Assembly: GCF_029892965.1 (NCBI RefSeq)
Contig: NZ_JARXWN010000001.1
Span: 455,160-519,159, forward strand
DNA length: 64,000 nucleotides
DNA from: Dysgonomonas sp. PF1-14
GTDB lineage: Bacteria; Bacteroidota; Bacteroidia; Bacteroidales; Dysgonomonadaceae
Direction of reading: 5' to 3'
Positions within the stretch are counted from its first letter, which is position 1, and every line of letters starts with the position of its first letter. Made by a program: the position numbers and the translations under genes. Of the stretch, positions 1 to 8,242 are shown one piece after another. Under the pieces are notes generated by a model, which saw only the letters and a program-made list of their open reading frames with translations, was not told the origin of the DNA and searched no databases.

Positions 1-114
1 ACCTTTGCAAACAGGGTAGAATACGATAAGGCATATGCCGATCCGCTCAAGAAGCTATACTTCGAAAGAGGAGGTGACAACGAAGTGTTGGATTTGACTA
101 AAGATGACGAATAA
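1..114 (+). CDS. C-terminal fragment of an unidentified protein (5' end outside window)
   Basis: An open frame runs from the first base to a TAA at 112-114 and encodes 37 residues with an acidic tail ending LDLTKDDE. I do not recognise the family. It does not resemble the C-terminus of the inositol-phosphate synthase found further on in the window. It lies on the same strand about 100 bp upstream of the inositol-lipid genes and could be the previous member of that cluster. The reading frame is clear; the function is unknown. Confidence 0.6.
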   Translation, partial: TFANRVEYDKAYADPLKKLYFERGGDNEVLDLTKDDE

Positions 115-215
115 ATGCGGTTGATGGCTGTTAGCAATGAGCTTTTAACAGCATTGATGCGAATTGAATATTTTTTTTGATAACTTTGCGTGTTTTATTT
201 CGCGGTGGCTAAAAG

Positions 216-689
216 ATGAAACAAAAGAATATTTTCCATATAATTATTGCTTCCGGTTTTGGTACGGGGTTTTCACCCTTTGCACCCGGTACGGCAGGTG
301 CTTTGCTGGCTACTGTTATATGGCTTGTGCTGGCTTTTTTAGTTTCGCCATACACACTTTTGTTTACAACGATAGGCCTTATTATTGTGTTTACGATATT
401 GGGCATATGGTCGGCGAATGTGTTGGAAAAAGACTGGGGTAAAGACCCGTCGCGCGTAGTGGTAGATGAAATGGTCGGAGTCTGGATTCCGCTATTGGCT
501 GTAGATGCAGGCCACTTATATTATGCATTATTGGCATTTGTGTTATTTCGATTATTCGATATATATAAACCGTTAGGTATCCGTAAGATGGAAAGCCTTA
601 AAGGAGGAGTAGGGGTAATGATGGACGACATTGTTGCCGGGTTGTACAGCTTGATAATATTATTGGTGTTGAAATGGGTGATTGGTTAA
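216..689 (+). CDS. PgpA-family phosphatase, probably phosphatidylinositol-phosphate phosphatase
   Basis: This 157-residue membrane protein has the PgpA (phosphatidylglycerophosphatase A) pattern: a GTGFSPFAPGTAG motif at residues 16-28 and a conserved acidic VVVDEMVG motif at 82-88, with several hydrophobic segments. PgpA enzymes remove the phosphate from phosphatidylglycerophosphate. In Bacteroides thetaiotaomicron a PgpA-like protein sits in the inositol-lipid cluster (BT_1522-BT_1526) and is assigned to dephosphorylating phosphatidylinositol phosphate. The same neighbours here support that role. Its 3' end overlaps the next gene by 16 bp, so the two are likely co-translated. A housekeeping phosphatidylglycerophosphatase remains possible. 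Confidence 0.85.
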   Translation: MKQKNIFHIIIASGFGTGFSPFAPGTAGALLATVIWLVLAFLVSPYTLLFTTIGLIIVFTILGIWSANVLEKDWGKDPSRVVVDEMVGVWIPLLAVDAGHLYYALLAFVLFRLFDIYKPLGIRKMESLKGGVGVMMDDIVAGLYSLIILLVLKWVIG

Positions 690-1273
690 AGAAAGTTGCA
701 AAGACGATCTCCGAAAAAGGAGGGATTTTCATGTTCTTACGTGCTCAGTTCTCATCACAGTTAGCCAGTATTACCGATTTCTCCGTTACTATTGTATTAG
801 CTAAGGTATTCAGTCTTTACTATGTATATGCTACGTTTCTGGGATCGGTTTGCGGAGGAATTGTAAACTGTATCATCAATTATAAGTGGACGTTTAAGGC
901 ACAGGATAGTAAGAAAAGGCATGTAGCCATCAAGTACCTTACCGTATGGACCGGTAGTATTATTTTTAATACATCTGGTACATATCTGGTAACTGAGCTA
1001 CTCGGGCGCTTTACTTGGTTGCGCGATCTTTTAGGACACCTTTTCGATGATGTATTCATTGTGTCGAAGGTGTTTGTATCGTTGATAGTCGGGTTTGTCT
1101 GGAACTACAATATGCAGCGCCTTTTTGTCTATCGCAACAGGGATTTCAAGAAATATTTCAGGAAGAAATCCGACATGGAAATTACCGAGGGAGAAGGCGT
1201 ATCTCCTGAGGTAGAACAGGACGGAGAACCGGAAGAAAAGGAAACAGATCCGGTACATAACGATATAAGATAA
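674..1273 (+). CDS. GtrA-like family membrane protein
   Basis: This 199-residue protein has about four hydrophobic segments and the GtrA-like pattern, including a conserved NYKWTF stretch near residue 74 and an FVWNYNMQRLFVYR ending to the last membrane segment. GtrA-like proteins are thought to help move lipid-linked sugars or similar lipids across the membrane. The position between the phosphatase and the CDP-alcohol transferase suggests a part in inositol-lipid translocation or modification, which is inference. The C-terminal 35 residues are charged and poorly ordered, with many Glu residues. Confidence 0.75.
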   Translation: MGDWLKKVAKTISEKGGIFMFLRAQFSSQLASITDFSVTIVLAKVFSLYYVYATFLGSVCGGIVNCIINYKWTFKAQDSKKRHVAIKYLTVWTGSIIFNTSGTYLVTELLGRFTWLRDLLGHLFDDVFIVSKVFVSLIVGFVWNYNMQRLFVYRNRDFKKYFRKKSDMEITEGEGVSPEVEQDGEPEEKETDPVHNDIR

Positions 1274-1299
1274 GAACATTCTAAATAGGAATTAGAAAT

Positions 1300-2019
1300 A
1301 TGAAAAAAGCCAGAGATTTTGCCCAGCAATTAATTTATAAAATCATCAATCCCCTGGTAAGGGGGATGATCAGGATAGGAATAACTCCTAATTTTGTAAC
1401 GGCTACCGGATTAGTCCTGAATATTGTAGCATGCTGCATCTTTATATTTGGAGCCACACACGGCGAGAGAGGCGATTTTACGCTTGTGGGGTGGGGAGGA
1501 TTTGTTATCCTGTTTGCCGGACTTTTCGATATGATGGACGGGCAGGTTGCGCGTATAGGTAAGATGAGTTCCCGCTACGGAGCTCTTTTCGATTCGGTGC
1601 TCGATCGTTATAGCGAACTCATTATGTTTTTTGGTATCTGTTACTATCTTATACTGCAAGGTTATTTTTTTAGTTCGCTGTTTGCTTTCATTGCATTGAT
1701 CGGTTCTATGATGGTGAGTTATATACGTGCGCGTGCCGAAGGACTTGGCATAGAATGTAAAGGAGGGCTGATGCAACGTCCCGAGCGTATCGTTATAATT
1801 AGTCTGGGAGCAGTATTCTGTGGCGTTTTCTATTACTTTTTCGGTGATTATAAGGTTTACATAGATGCGTTTTCATTCCCTATATTCGAGCCTGTACTCA
1901 TATTTATAATACCACTTGTCTTTGTGGCTGTGTTTGCTAATATTACAGCTGTAGGACGATTGCTGGACTCTAAGAAAGCATTGATGGAAAAAGACAGGGA
2001 GGAACAAAACAAAAAATGA
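1300..2019 (+). CDS. CDP-alcohol phosphatidyltransferase, likely phosphatidylinositol-phosphate synthase
   Basis: This is a 239-residue integral membrane enzyme. The full signature D-x2-D-G-x2-A-R-x8-G-x3-D-x3-D is present at residues 77-102 (D77, D80, G81, A84, R85, G94, D98, D102), so both metal-binding Asp pairs are intact. Such enzymes transfer a phosphatidyl group from CDP-diacylglycerol to an alcohol. The inositol-phosphate synthase gene downstream and the PgpA-like phosphatase upstream make inositol phosphate the probable acceptor, as for the B. thetaiotaomicron enzyme. It shares a 4-bp ATGA stop/start overlap with the next gene. Confidence 0.88.
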   Translation: MKKARDFAQQLIYKIINPLVRGMIRIGITPNFVTATGLVLNIVACCIFIFGATHGERGDFTLVGWGGFVILFAGLFDMMDGQVARIGKMSSRYGALFDSVLDRYSELIMFFGICYYLILQGYFFSSLFAFIALIGSMMVSYIRARAEGLGIECKGGLMQRPERIVIISLGAVFCGVFYYFFGDYKVYIDAFSFPIFEPVLIFIIPLVFVAVFANITAVGRLLDSKKALMEKDREEQNKK

Positions 2020-2954
2020 AATTTCAGTTATCATTACCATCTAAGAAAGAAAGTATTATTGTCGTTGTTATAACGGCTGTCATTATTGCCCTTACCGCCA
2101 TCTTCGTAGGATACCGTCCAGAGCATAACCTTATGTTCGGGCTTTTTCTTGTCCTGTTCTTTGCTTCGGATTTCACCCGTAAATTGGCTGTAGCCCTGAT
2201 TCCTTTTATTGTTTTCGGGCTGTCGTACGATTGGATGCGCGTTTATCCGAACTATATGGTTAACCCTATCGATGTAGAAGGGCTTTACAACCTTGAGAAA
2301 AAATGGTTCGGCTTCGAGTCTGATGGACAGATACTTATTCCCAACGAATTCTTTGCGATTCATTATAACTCTATAATGGACTTCTTTGCAGGCATATTCT
2401 ACCTTACATGGGTGCCTGTGCCTATTGCATTTGGTATCTACCTATACTTTAAGAAGCAACGTAAGATATATTTGCAGTTCGCTCTCGTCTTCTTATTTGT
2501 CAACCTGATCGGGTTTGCAGGATATTACATACATCCGGCTGCACCACCCTGGTATGCCATGAAGTACGGATTCGAGCCGATACTGAATACTCCGGGAAAT
2601 ACGGCCGGACTGGGACGATTTGATGCGTTGCTTGGTGTCTCCATATTCGACTCTATTTATGGGCGCAATGCGAATGTATTTGCGGCTGTACCTTCGCTTC
2701 ATTCGGCGTATATGGTCGTAGCGCTGTTTTATGCAATAAAGAACAGATCCAATCTTGCTATACTAATAACCCTCACGATATTGATGTTCGGTATCTGGTT
2801 TACGGCAGTCTATTCGTACCACCATTATATCATTGATGTATTGCTGGGTATTTTCTGCGCGTTGCTGGGTATAGCTTTGTTCGAGTTGGTGCTGATGAGG
2901 CTGGGTTGGTTCAGGAAATTCTTCGACAGATATTACAACTATATAAAAGAATAG
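2016..2954 (+). CDS. PAP2/AUR1-like membrane enzyme, likely inositol phosphoceramide synthase
   Basis: This 312-residue polytopic protein carries the AUR1/PAP2 catalytic motifs: PSLH at residues 226-229 and an H-x3-D motif at H270-D274, with a [12 protein letters not shown] segment near 169-180 before them. AUR1-type enzymes move phosphoinositol from phosphatidylinositol to ceramide. In B. thetaiotaomicron the equivalent gene is reported to be needed for inositol sphingolipids. The gene begins inside the stop codon of the CDP-alcohol transferase, giving tight coupling. A generic PAP2 phosphatase is the alternative, but the context argues for inositol sphingolipid synthesis. Confidence 0.85.
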   Translation: MKFQLSLPSKKESIIVVVITAVIIALTAIFVGYRPEHNLMFGLFLVLFFASDFTRKLAVALIPFIVFGLSYDWMRVYPNYMVNPIDVEGLYNLEKKWFGFESDGQILIPNEFFAIHYNSIMDFFAGIFYLTWVPVPIAFGIYLYFKKQRKIYLQFALVFLFVNLIGFAGYYIHPAAPPWYAMKYGFEPILNTPGNTAGLGRFDALLGVSIFDSIYGRNANVFAAVPSLHSAYMVVALFYAIKNRSNLAILITLTILMFGIWFTAVYSYHHYIIDVLLGIFCALLGIALFELVLMRLGWFRKFFDRYYNYIKE

Positions 2955-2976
2955 AGCCGAAAAGCTTATTAATCCT

Positions 2977-2984
2977 TATCTTTG
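2977..2984 (+). promoter_or_regulatory. Bacteroidetes -7 box (TATCTTTG) ahead of the acyltransferase gene
   Basis: TATCTTTG fits the TAnnTTTG -7 consensus of the primary sigma factor in Bacteroidetes. It lies 24 bp before the start at 3009 and follows the last gene of the tightly coupled inositol-lipid genes, so the acyltransferase gene can be transcribed on its own. Confidence 0.5.
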
Positions 2985-3008
2985 TAATTCAATTACAGGT
3001 ATTACTCT

Positions 3009-3842
3009 ATGAAAGAAAAGCTGATCAGTAAGGATATGATCAGGGGGGTACACCCTATATTCAGAGGCCGTTTCGGCAATGTCCTTACAAAAATAGTCTT
3101 TAGTGTAGGCGGACTCAATAAAGTTAACGCCATCTATGATGCTTCCAAGCAATATACAGGTCTGGCATTTGTGAATGATATGCTTGATAAGTTACAGATC
3201 ATTCGTAAGGCTGAAAATTATGAGGTGCTCGATAACTTCAAGGAGGGCTCTTTTATCACTGTCTCCAATCATCCTTACGGACATGTAGACGGCATTATAG
3301 CTATCAGTCTGGTAGCCGGTAAGCGGCGCGATTATAAGATGATGGTAAACTGGATGCTGAGTCAGATAGATACAATGGATGAGCACTTTATAGGTGTGAA
3401 TCCCTACTCTAAGGATAATAAAATGTCGGAGCTTAAATCGAGTATAGGTGGGGTAAAACAATGCCTTGAGCATATACGCGACGGACATCCGCTTGGGTTG
3501 TTTCCCGCCGGAGGTGTTTCTTCTCCACATCTGGACCGTACAGAAGACCGCGAATGGCAGGAACCGGTGCTGAAGCTGATAAAGAAGGCTAAAGTACCTG
3601 TGATTCCGATGTTTATTTCGGGTAATAATTCTTGGTTTTACCGCTTCCTAGGGTTCATCGACTGGCGCATACGTACAGTGCGGCTATTACATGAGGTACA
3701 CAACAAGAAAGGCAAGACGATAACAGTACGTTTCGGAAATCCAATTTCGGTAGAGGAGCAAAGTAAATATACGGATATAAAAGAGTTTGGCGAGTTCCTG
3801 AAGGCTCAGACCTATGCCATGAAGAAAAAACCGAACAGATAA
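3009..3842 (+). CDS. PlsC-type lysophospholipid/glycerolipid acyltransferase
   Basis: This 277-residue protein has the acyltransferase block I motif NHPYGHVDG (H88, D94; one residue longer than the classical HX4D spacing) and a block III motif FPAGGVSS near 165-172. These enzymes attach fatty acids to lysophospholipids or amino-acid lipids. The closest analogues I can think of are the hemolysin-like or GlsA-type O-acyltransferases of Bacteroides, but this is not certain. It stands between the inositol-lipid genes and the inositol-phosphate synthase gene, which suggests membrane-lipid remodelling. It has its own candidate promoter. Confidence 0.75.
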   Translation: MKEKLISKDMIRGVHPIFRGRFGNVLTKIVFSVGGLNKVNAIYDASKQYTGLAFVNDMLDKLQIIRKAENYEVLDNFKEGSFITVSNHPYGHVDGIIAISLVAGKRRDYKMMVNWMLSQIDTMDEHFIGVNPYSKDNKMSELKSSIGGVKQCLEHIRDGHPLGLFPAGGVSSPHLDRTEDREWQEPVLKLIKKAKVPVIPMFISGNNSWFYRFLGFIDWRIRTVRLLHEVHNKKGKTITVRFGNPISVEEQSKYTDIKEFGEFLKAQTYAMKKKPNR

Positions 3843-4343
3843 GGTCACAGGCCTTTTTATTACTTTGTAAAGTTATAAGTGCAAGATGTTGTTATAGTGA
3901 AGTGGTGTGCCGTTAACTCTTCCTTTATTAAAGTTGTCTTTTTTCTTAAAAAATGGATGAAAAGGCAAAAACAATGGATATGTCATTGCTTTTAAGCTAC
4001 AAAATCTTAACTTTGCTAAGTTTGTGTAAAACTGTAAGGGGCGATACCCTTGCATATTTTCGGGTTTTATGGAGATAAAACCTTTTTCAGATAGAGTTGA
4101 AACATACTTGAATACTTTGATAATAACTGTTGAGTCGTCTGACTGTCTGCTCCAATAATGGATGTCGCTTGTATGGCAGAAAAGCCCGGGTTGGGAGAAT
4201 AAAATGGATCGGATTTTCATCGAAGCAATATTATTATAGAAGATCTTGCGTTAGCAGGGAAGATAATATTTCCGGCTGCCTGAGATCCCAGTTTAAAGGA
4301 TTGCTGCGGGTTGCAGTGTATTTTAAAATTTAATAATTAAAAA
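3843..4343 (+). promoter_or_regulatory. 500-bp leader/intergenic region upstream of the inositol-phosphate synthase gene
   Basis: I see no convincing gene here; short frames on both strands lack family features. It holds a -7 box TAACTTTG (4008-4015), then a small stem AAGGG/CCCTT near 4036-4050, and a perfect hairpin GGTTTTAT/ATAAAACC (4063-4082) followed by TTTTT (4083-4087). A transcript starting near 4020 would either stop at this hairpin, giving a roughly 65-nt RNA, or continue into the coding region with a leader of more than 300 nt. Confidence 0.45.
4063..4087 (+). terminator. Intrinsic-terminator-like hairpin in the leader of the inositol-phosphate synthase gene
   Basis: Eight perfect base pairs (GGTTTTAT with ATAAAACC) around a GGAG loop are followed directly by five T residues. 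The hairpin lies about 50 bp after a candidate -7 box and about 255 bp before the start codon, which suits an attenuator or the end of a small RNA. Confidence 0.5.
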
Positions 4344-5639
4344 ATGGAAAAAGTACAAGTGAAAGAAGCCAAAGGTAAACTTGGCATTCTGACTGTCGGT
4401 GTAGGAGCTGTAGCTACCACATTCATGGCAGGAACGTTATTAACACGTAAAGGACAAGGCGTTCCGGTAGGATCAATAACTCAGTTGGCTACAATGCGTC
4501 TGGGAAAAAGAGAGGAAAACCGCTTCCCTAAAATTAAAGATGCAGTGCCTTTGGCAGATCTTAACGATGTGGTATTCGGAGGATGGGACATCTTTGAAGA
4601 TAATGCATACGAAGCTGCTAAACATGCAGAAGTATTGACTAATGAAGACCTTGATAAAGTAAAAGACGAAATGATGGCTATCAAACCGATGAAAGCTGTC
4701 TTCGATCAGGATTTCGTAAAACGCCTTCACGGAACTTGGGTAAAATCGGCTCCTACTAAATGGGAACTGATGGAACAGGTGAAACAAGACATCGAAAAAT
4801 TCCAAAAAGATAATAATTGCGACCGTATTGTTGTTATCTGGTGTGGTAGTACAGAAGTATTTACTCCACTTGGCGAAGTTCACAAAACACTAGCTTCGTT
4901 AGAAAAAGGAATGAAAGAAAATCATAAGGATATAGCTCCATCAAACATTTACGCTTACGCTTGTGTTTCTATGGGTATTCCTTATATCAACGGTGCTCCT
5001 AACCTGACAGTAGACATACCTGCAATGTGGGAACTGGCTGAGAAAACTCAGACTCCTATCTGCGGAAAAGACTTCAAAACAGGTCAGACAATGTTGAAAA
5101 CAGTGCTTGCCCCTATGTTGAAAACGCGTATGTTGGGGCTAAGCGGCTGGTTCTCTACAAATATACTTGGTAACCGCGACGGAGAAGTTCTTGACGATCC
5201 GGGTTCATTCAAGGCAAAAGAAGAATCGAAGCTTTCGGTTATCGACACTATTCTTCAACCAGAACTATATCCTGAGCTTTACGGAGAAGTTTACCACAAG
5301 GTGCGTATCAACTATTATCCGCCACGTAAGGATGATAAAGAAGGATGGGATAATATTGACCTCTTCGGATGGTTGGGTTACAAGATGCAATTGAAAGCTG
5401 ACTTCCTGTGTAAGGACTCTATTCTTGCAGCTCCTTTGTGTCTTGACCTTGTATTGTTCTCTGACCTTGCTAAGCGTGCTGGTATGAGCGGAATACAGGA
5501 TTGGTTGTCATTCTACTTCAAGAGTCCTATGCACGAGCCAAATAAGGTTGCAGAGCATGACTTGTTTATCCAATATGTGAAGTTGAAAAATACACTTCGT
5601 CAGATGATTGGAGAAGAAACAATCGATTATCTTGACTAA
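4344..5639 (+). CDS. ino1: myo-inositol-1-phosphate synthase
   Basis: This 431-residue cytosolic enzyme converts glucose 6-phosphate to inositol 1(3)-phosphate with NAD as cofactor. An N-terminal Rossmann stretch (VGVGAVATTFMAG near residue 16) and the family motifs GNRDG, NYYPPRKDDKEGWDNIDLFGW and the catalytic-region LKADFLCKDSILAAPL-type segment are all present. The length is normal for the bacterial/archaeal family. It supplies the head group for the lipid genes 1.5 kb upstream on the same strand but is separated from them by its own long leader. A strong terminator follows. Confidence 0.93.
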   Translation: MEKVQVKEAKGKLGILTVGVGAVATTFMAGTLLTRKGQGVPVGSITQLATMRLGKREENRFPKIKDAVPLADLNDVVFGGWDIFEDNAYEAAKHAEVLTNEDLDKVKDEMMAIKPMKAVFDQDFVKRLHGTWVKSAPTKWELMEQVKQDIEKFQKDNNCDRIVVIWCGSTEVFTPLGEVHKTLASLEKGMKENHKDIAPSNIYAYACVSMGIPYINGAPNLTVDIPAMWELAEKTQTPICGKDFKTGQTMLKTVLAPMLKTRMLGLSGWFSTNILGNRDGEVLDDPGSFKAKEESKLSVIDTILQPELYPELYGEVYHKVRINYYPPRKDDKEGWDNIDLFGWLGYKMQLKADFLCKDSILAAPLCLDLVLFSDLAKRAGMSGIQDWLSFYFKSPMHEPNKVAEHDLFIQYVKLKNTLRQMIGEETIDYLD

Positions 5640-5664
5640 TTATTAGCTTTGGCTTTTTAAATAT

Positions 5665-5695
5665 ACAGGCTGCTTCATTTGAGGCAGCCTGTTTT
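5665..5695 (+). terminator. Rho-independent terminator after ino1
   Basis: A perfect nine-pair stem ACAGGCTGC/GCAGCCTGT with a TTCATTTGAG loop is followed by TTTATTT, 25 bp after the ino1 stop codon. Confidence 0.8.
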
Positions 5696-5871
5696 ATTTG
5701 TAAGTGGTATTTCTTCTGAATAACTTTATCTATAAGATTTAGAAATTAAAAATTAAAAATGTAGAACTGCCCCATGTGTTCACCGAATTGAAAGAAAGCG
5801 ATCTTTGAAAAATTATATATTTAAAGAATTTAAAGTTTAAGAGTTTAAAGATTGGAATTTCTGTCAGGAAT

Positions 5872-6512
5872 GTAAGGTTTTAGTTAAAAACTAGTGTGCT
5901 AGATTATAGAGTTCTAGTGTACTAGAAATAGAAAAAATCAAACTAGCAAGCTAATAGACTATAAACTAATAAACTTGTAACTATTGTGAGGTTTTAGTTA
6001 AAATTCACCTCACCCCGCCCCTCTCCAAAGTGAGAGGGGGTTGCAAAGCCCAAAAAGGGAACGAGCTTGTAGGGGCGAACCCATGTGTTCGCCCGAAAAA
6101 CAGAAAATAATGCTAGCTAGCAAGCTAGTAGACTATAAACTAATAAACTTGTAAGGAATGTAAGGTTTTAGTTAAAATTAGTCTCACGCAATTGAAAATC
6201 GACGACGCGAAGGCAAGTCAAAGACGCTAAGGCGCAAAGAAAAATACTTGTAACTCGTAACTGCCCGTAAGGTATAGTAAACTTGTAACTATTGTGAGGT
6301 TTTAGTTAAAATTAATTGCCTCCTGCTTTAGCTGGAGGACAACAAGATTGATAAACAAAGGGCTTTAGCCAAAATGGGCTTTGACTAAAGTCTTCTCAAG
6401 GGCAACTAGCATTCCACGACTTAAAAATCGTGGCAACCGAAAAAGAGACAACGTCAAAAAGATGAAAAAGCGTCAACTTTTTGTTGTCGTTTTTGTAAGG
6501 TTTTAGTTAAAA
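5872..6512 (+). repeat. Five-copy direct repeat GTRAGGTTTTAGTTAAAA
   Basis: Copies lie at 5872-5889, 5986-6003, 6160-6177, 6294-6311 and 6495-6512, all in the same orientation. They are identical except for A or G at the third base. Start-to-start spacings are 114, 174, 134 and 201 bp, so this is not a CRISPR array. Each copy ends one intergenic repeat unit and begins the next, which looks like nested or sequential insertion at a preferred target or a shared end sequence. Confidence 0.75.
6316..6437 (+). mobile_element. Two-hairpin REP/IS200-like element, copy A
   Basis: It begins TTGCCTCC with a hairpin (CCTCC...GGAGG), has a central GGCTTTAGCC and TTTGACTAAAGTC, and ends with a second hairpin CCACGA/TCGTGG followed by CAAC. 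The same plan recurs at 38018-38165 (inverted), 45422-45567 and 46709-46828. There is no coding capacity, so this is a non-autonomous repeat. Mobilisation by a Y1 (IS200/RAYT-type) transposase encoded elsewhere is inferred from the subterminal hairpins. Confidence 0.6.
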
Positions 6513-6699
6513 TCGGATATCCCCTGCCATGCTGAGGAACAAAGCATTCCTTGCAGATGGGAGAGGCTTTTCCCTATGGTCAGAGTGACAAGGAGGAGAA
6601 AAGTGACAACATCAAAATAGTGTAAAATCTGTCAAAATTGCCAACTTTTTGTTTTTTCTGTTAACTGAATAACTATTAACCAGAAACTAAAAAAACAGT

Positions 6700-6707
6700 T
6701 ATCTTTG
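6700..6707 (+). promoter_or_regulatory. -7 box (TATCTTTG) of rlmD
   Basis: TATCTTTG matches the Bacteroidetes TAnnTTTG element and lies 24 bp before the rlmD start codon. Confidence 0.55.
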
Positions 6708-6731
6708 CATTCCATTTGATAGTTAAAAACG

Positions 6732-8141
6732 ATGAGCCGAAAGAAAAAAGAACTTCCACTGATAGAAAATGTAGAGATAGTAGACATTGCAGCCGAAGGA
6801 AAAGCAATAGCCAAAGTAAACGACATGGTCGTGTTTATCCCTTATGTAGTGCCGGGTGATGTAATAGATCTGCAAATTACCCGCAAGAAGAACAAATATG
6901 CAGAGGGAAAACCGGTACGTTTCGTCTCTTATTCACAAAATCGTACAGAAGCTTTCTGTGAACATTTCGGTGTGTGCGGCGGGTGCAAATGGCAAATACT
7001 TCCTTACGCCGAACAATTGAAATTCAAACAGAAACAGGTGACGGATAATCTCACACGCATCGGCAAGGTCGAACTGCCCGAGATACAGCCAATCATGGGG
7101 TCCGAAAAAACAGAATTTTACCGCAATAAGCTCGAATACACTTTCTCCAACAAAAGATGGCTCACATGGGAACAGGTGAAGTCGGGCGAAAGCTTCGACA
7201 ATATGAATGCACTCGGATTCCACATTCCGGGTATGTTCGATAAAGTACTCGATATCAACAAGTGCTGGTTACAGGACGATATATCGAACCAAATAAGAAA
7301 CTTCGTACGCCAATACTGCTTCGACAAAGGTTACACTTTCTTCGATCTGAGAAATCGGGGCGGACTGATGCGTAACATGATCGTACGTACATCTACCACA
7401 GGCGAACTGATGTTGATCGTTGTATTTTACGATGATGAGAAAGAGCAAAGGGAAGACCTGCTACAAGCCATAGCCGGAGAGTTTCCGCAGATAACAGCCC
7501 TGCTTTACATTATCAACCAGAAGGCAAATGATACAATCACCGATCAGGAGGTACTGACATGGAAAGGAAACGACTTCATATATGAAGAGATGGAAGGATT
7601 GAAATTCAAGATAGGGCCAAAGTCCTTCTACCAAACTAACAGCGAACAGGCTTACAATCTATATAAAGTAGCGCGTGATTTTGCAGGACTGACAGGCAAG
7701 GAACATGTTTACGACCTATACACAGGAACAGGAACTATCGCTAACTTTGTAGCCCGTCAGGCTGAAAAGGTGGTGGGGATAGAATATGTAGAGGATGCGA
7801 TTGAAGATGCTAAGTTTAACTCGAAGAATAATGGTATCGACAATACACTGTTCTATGCAGGTGACATGAAAGATATACTCACACAGGACTTTATCAACGA
7901 ACATGGACGACCTGACGTGATCATCACCGACCCGCCGCGTGCCGGAATGCACGATGATGTGATAAATGTCATCCTGTTTGCCGAGCCCGACCGTATTGTG
8001 TATGTCAGTTGTAACCCTGCCACACAAGCGCGTGACCTGTCATTACTCGACGAGAAGTACAAAGTGGAAAAGGTACAGCCTGTGGATATGTTCCCGCATA
8101 CACACCATGTGGAGAATGTGGTCTTACTTATACGGAAATAG
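6732..8141 (+). CDS. rlmD: 23S rRNA (uracil-C5)-methyltransferase, RlmD/RumA family
   Basis: This 469-residue SAM-dependent enzyme probably methylates U1939 of 23S rRNA. An N-terminal TRAM domain (about residues 8-65) is followed by an iron-sulfur cluster motif C76-x5-C82-x2-C85 with a further Cys near 178. The C-terminal Rossmann methyltransferase domain has DLYTGTGT (SAM site), TDPPRAG and the nucleophile motif VSCNP near residue 425. Length is typical. The same family includes RlmCD-type enzymes with broader uracil specificity, so the exact target base is inferred. Confidence 0.9.
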   Translation: MSRKKKELPLIENVEIVDIAAEGKAIAKVNDMVVFIPYVVPGDVIDLQITRKKNKYAEGKPVRFVSYSQNRTEAFCEHFGVCGGCKWQILPYAEQLKFKQKQVTDNLTRIGKVELPEIQPIMGSEKTEFYRNKLEYTFSNKRWLTWEQVKSGESFDNMNALGFHIPGMFDKVLDINKCWLQDDISNQIRNFVRQYCFDKGYTFFDLRNRGGLMRNMIVRTSTTGELMLIVVFYDDEKEQREDLLQAIAGEFPQITALLYIINQKANDTITDQEVLTWKGNDFIYEEMEGLKFKIGPKSFYQTNSEQAYNLYKVARDFAGLTGKEHVYDLYTGTGTIANFVARQAEKVVGIEYVEDAIEDAKFNSKNNGIDNTLFYAGDMKDILTQDFINEHGRPDVIITDPPRAGMHDDVINVILFAEPDRIVYVSCNPATQARDLSLLDEKYKVEKVQPVDMFPHTHHVENVVLLIRK

Positions 8142-8197
8142 GATATAATAAGGGCATAAAGCTTCCTTAAATATTGTTACAATCATATTATAATCAT

Positions 8198-8205
8198 TAC
8201 CTTTG
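8198..8205 (+). promoter_or_regulatory. -7 box (TACCTTTG) of glyA
   Basis: TACCTTTG matches TAnnTTTG, with a TTG at 8174-8176 leaving a 21-bp spacer. It lies 38 bp before the glyA start. Confidence 0.55.
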
Positions 8206-8242
8206 TGACTATCGTTTTACCTCATAATAATTTATTCTGTTT

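Larger units (their letters stand above)
5700..6690. repeat. Gene-free intergenic island built from repeats
   Basis: About 1 kb between ino1 and rlmD without a credible gene. It is a patchwork of dispersed-repeat units separated by five copies of an 18-bp direct repeat, GTRAGGTTTTAGTTAAAA (5872, 5986, 6160, 6294, 6495). A 50-bp segment with AGACTATAAACTAATAAACTTGTAA precedes both the second and third copies. Other units are a G/C-rich block near 6005-6100, an ACGCTAAGGCGCAAAG block near 6225, and a two-hairpin element at 6316-6437 that recurs three times elsewhere in the window. Confidence 0.7.

Noticed and set aside
1..114. First partial gene taken for a second inositol-phosphate synthase
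   Set aside because: Its C-terminal residues do not match the C-terminus of the complete ino1 product at 4344-5639.
3873..4333. Frames of 115 aa (minus) and 67 aa (plus) in the ino1 leader
   Set aside because: They have no family features, biased Cys/Phe content and no start signals. The region instead contains a promoter and a terminator-like hairpin.
5872..6512. Five repeats in a row suggested a CRISPR array
   Set aside because: The repeat is only 18 bp and the intervals vary from 96 to 183 bp. The intervals contain other dispersed repeats, and there are no cas genes nearby.
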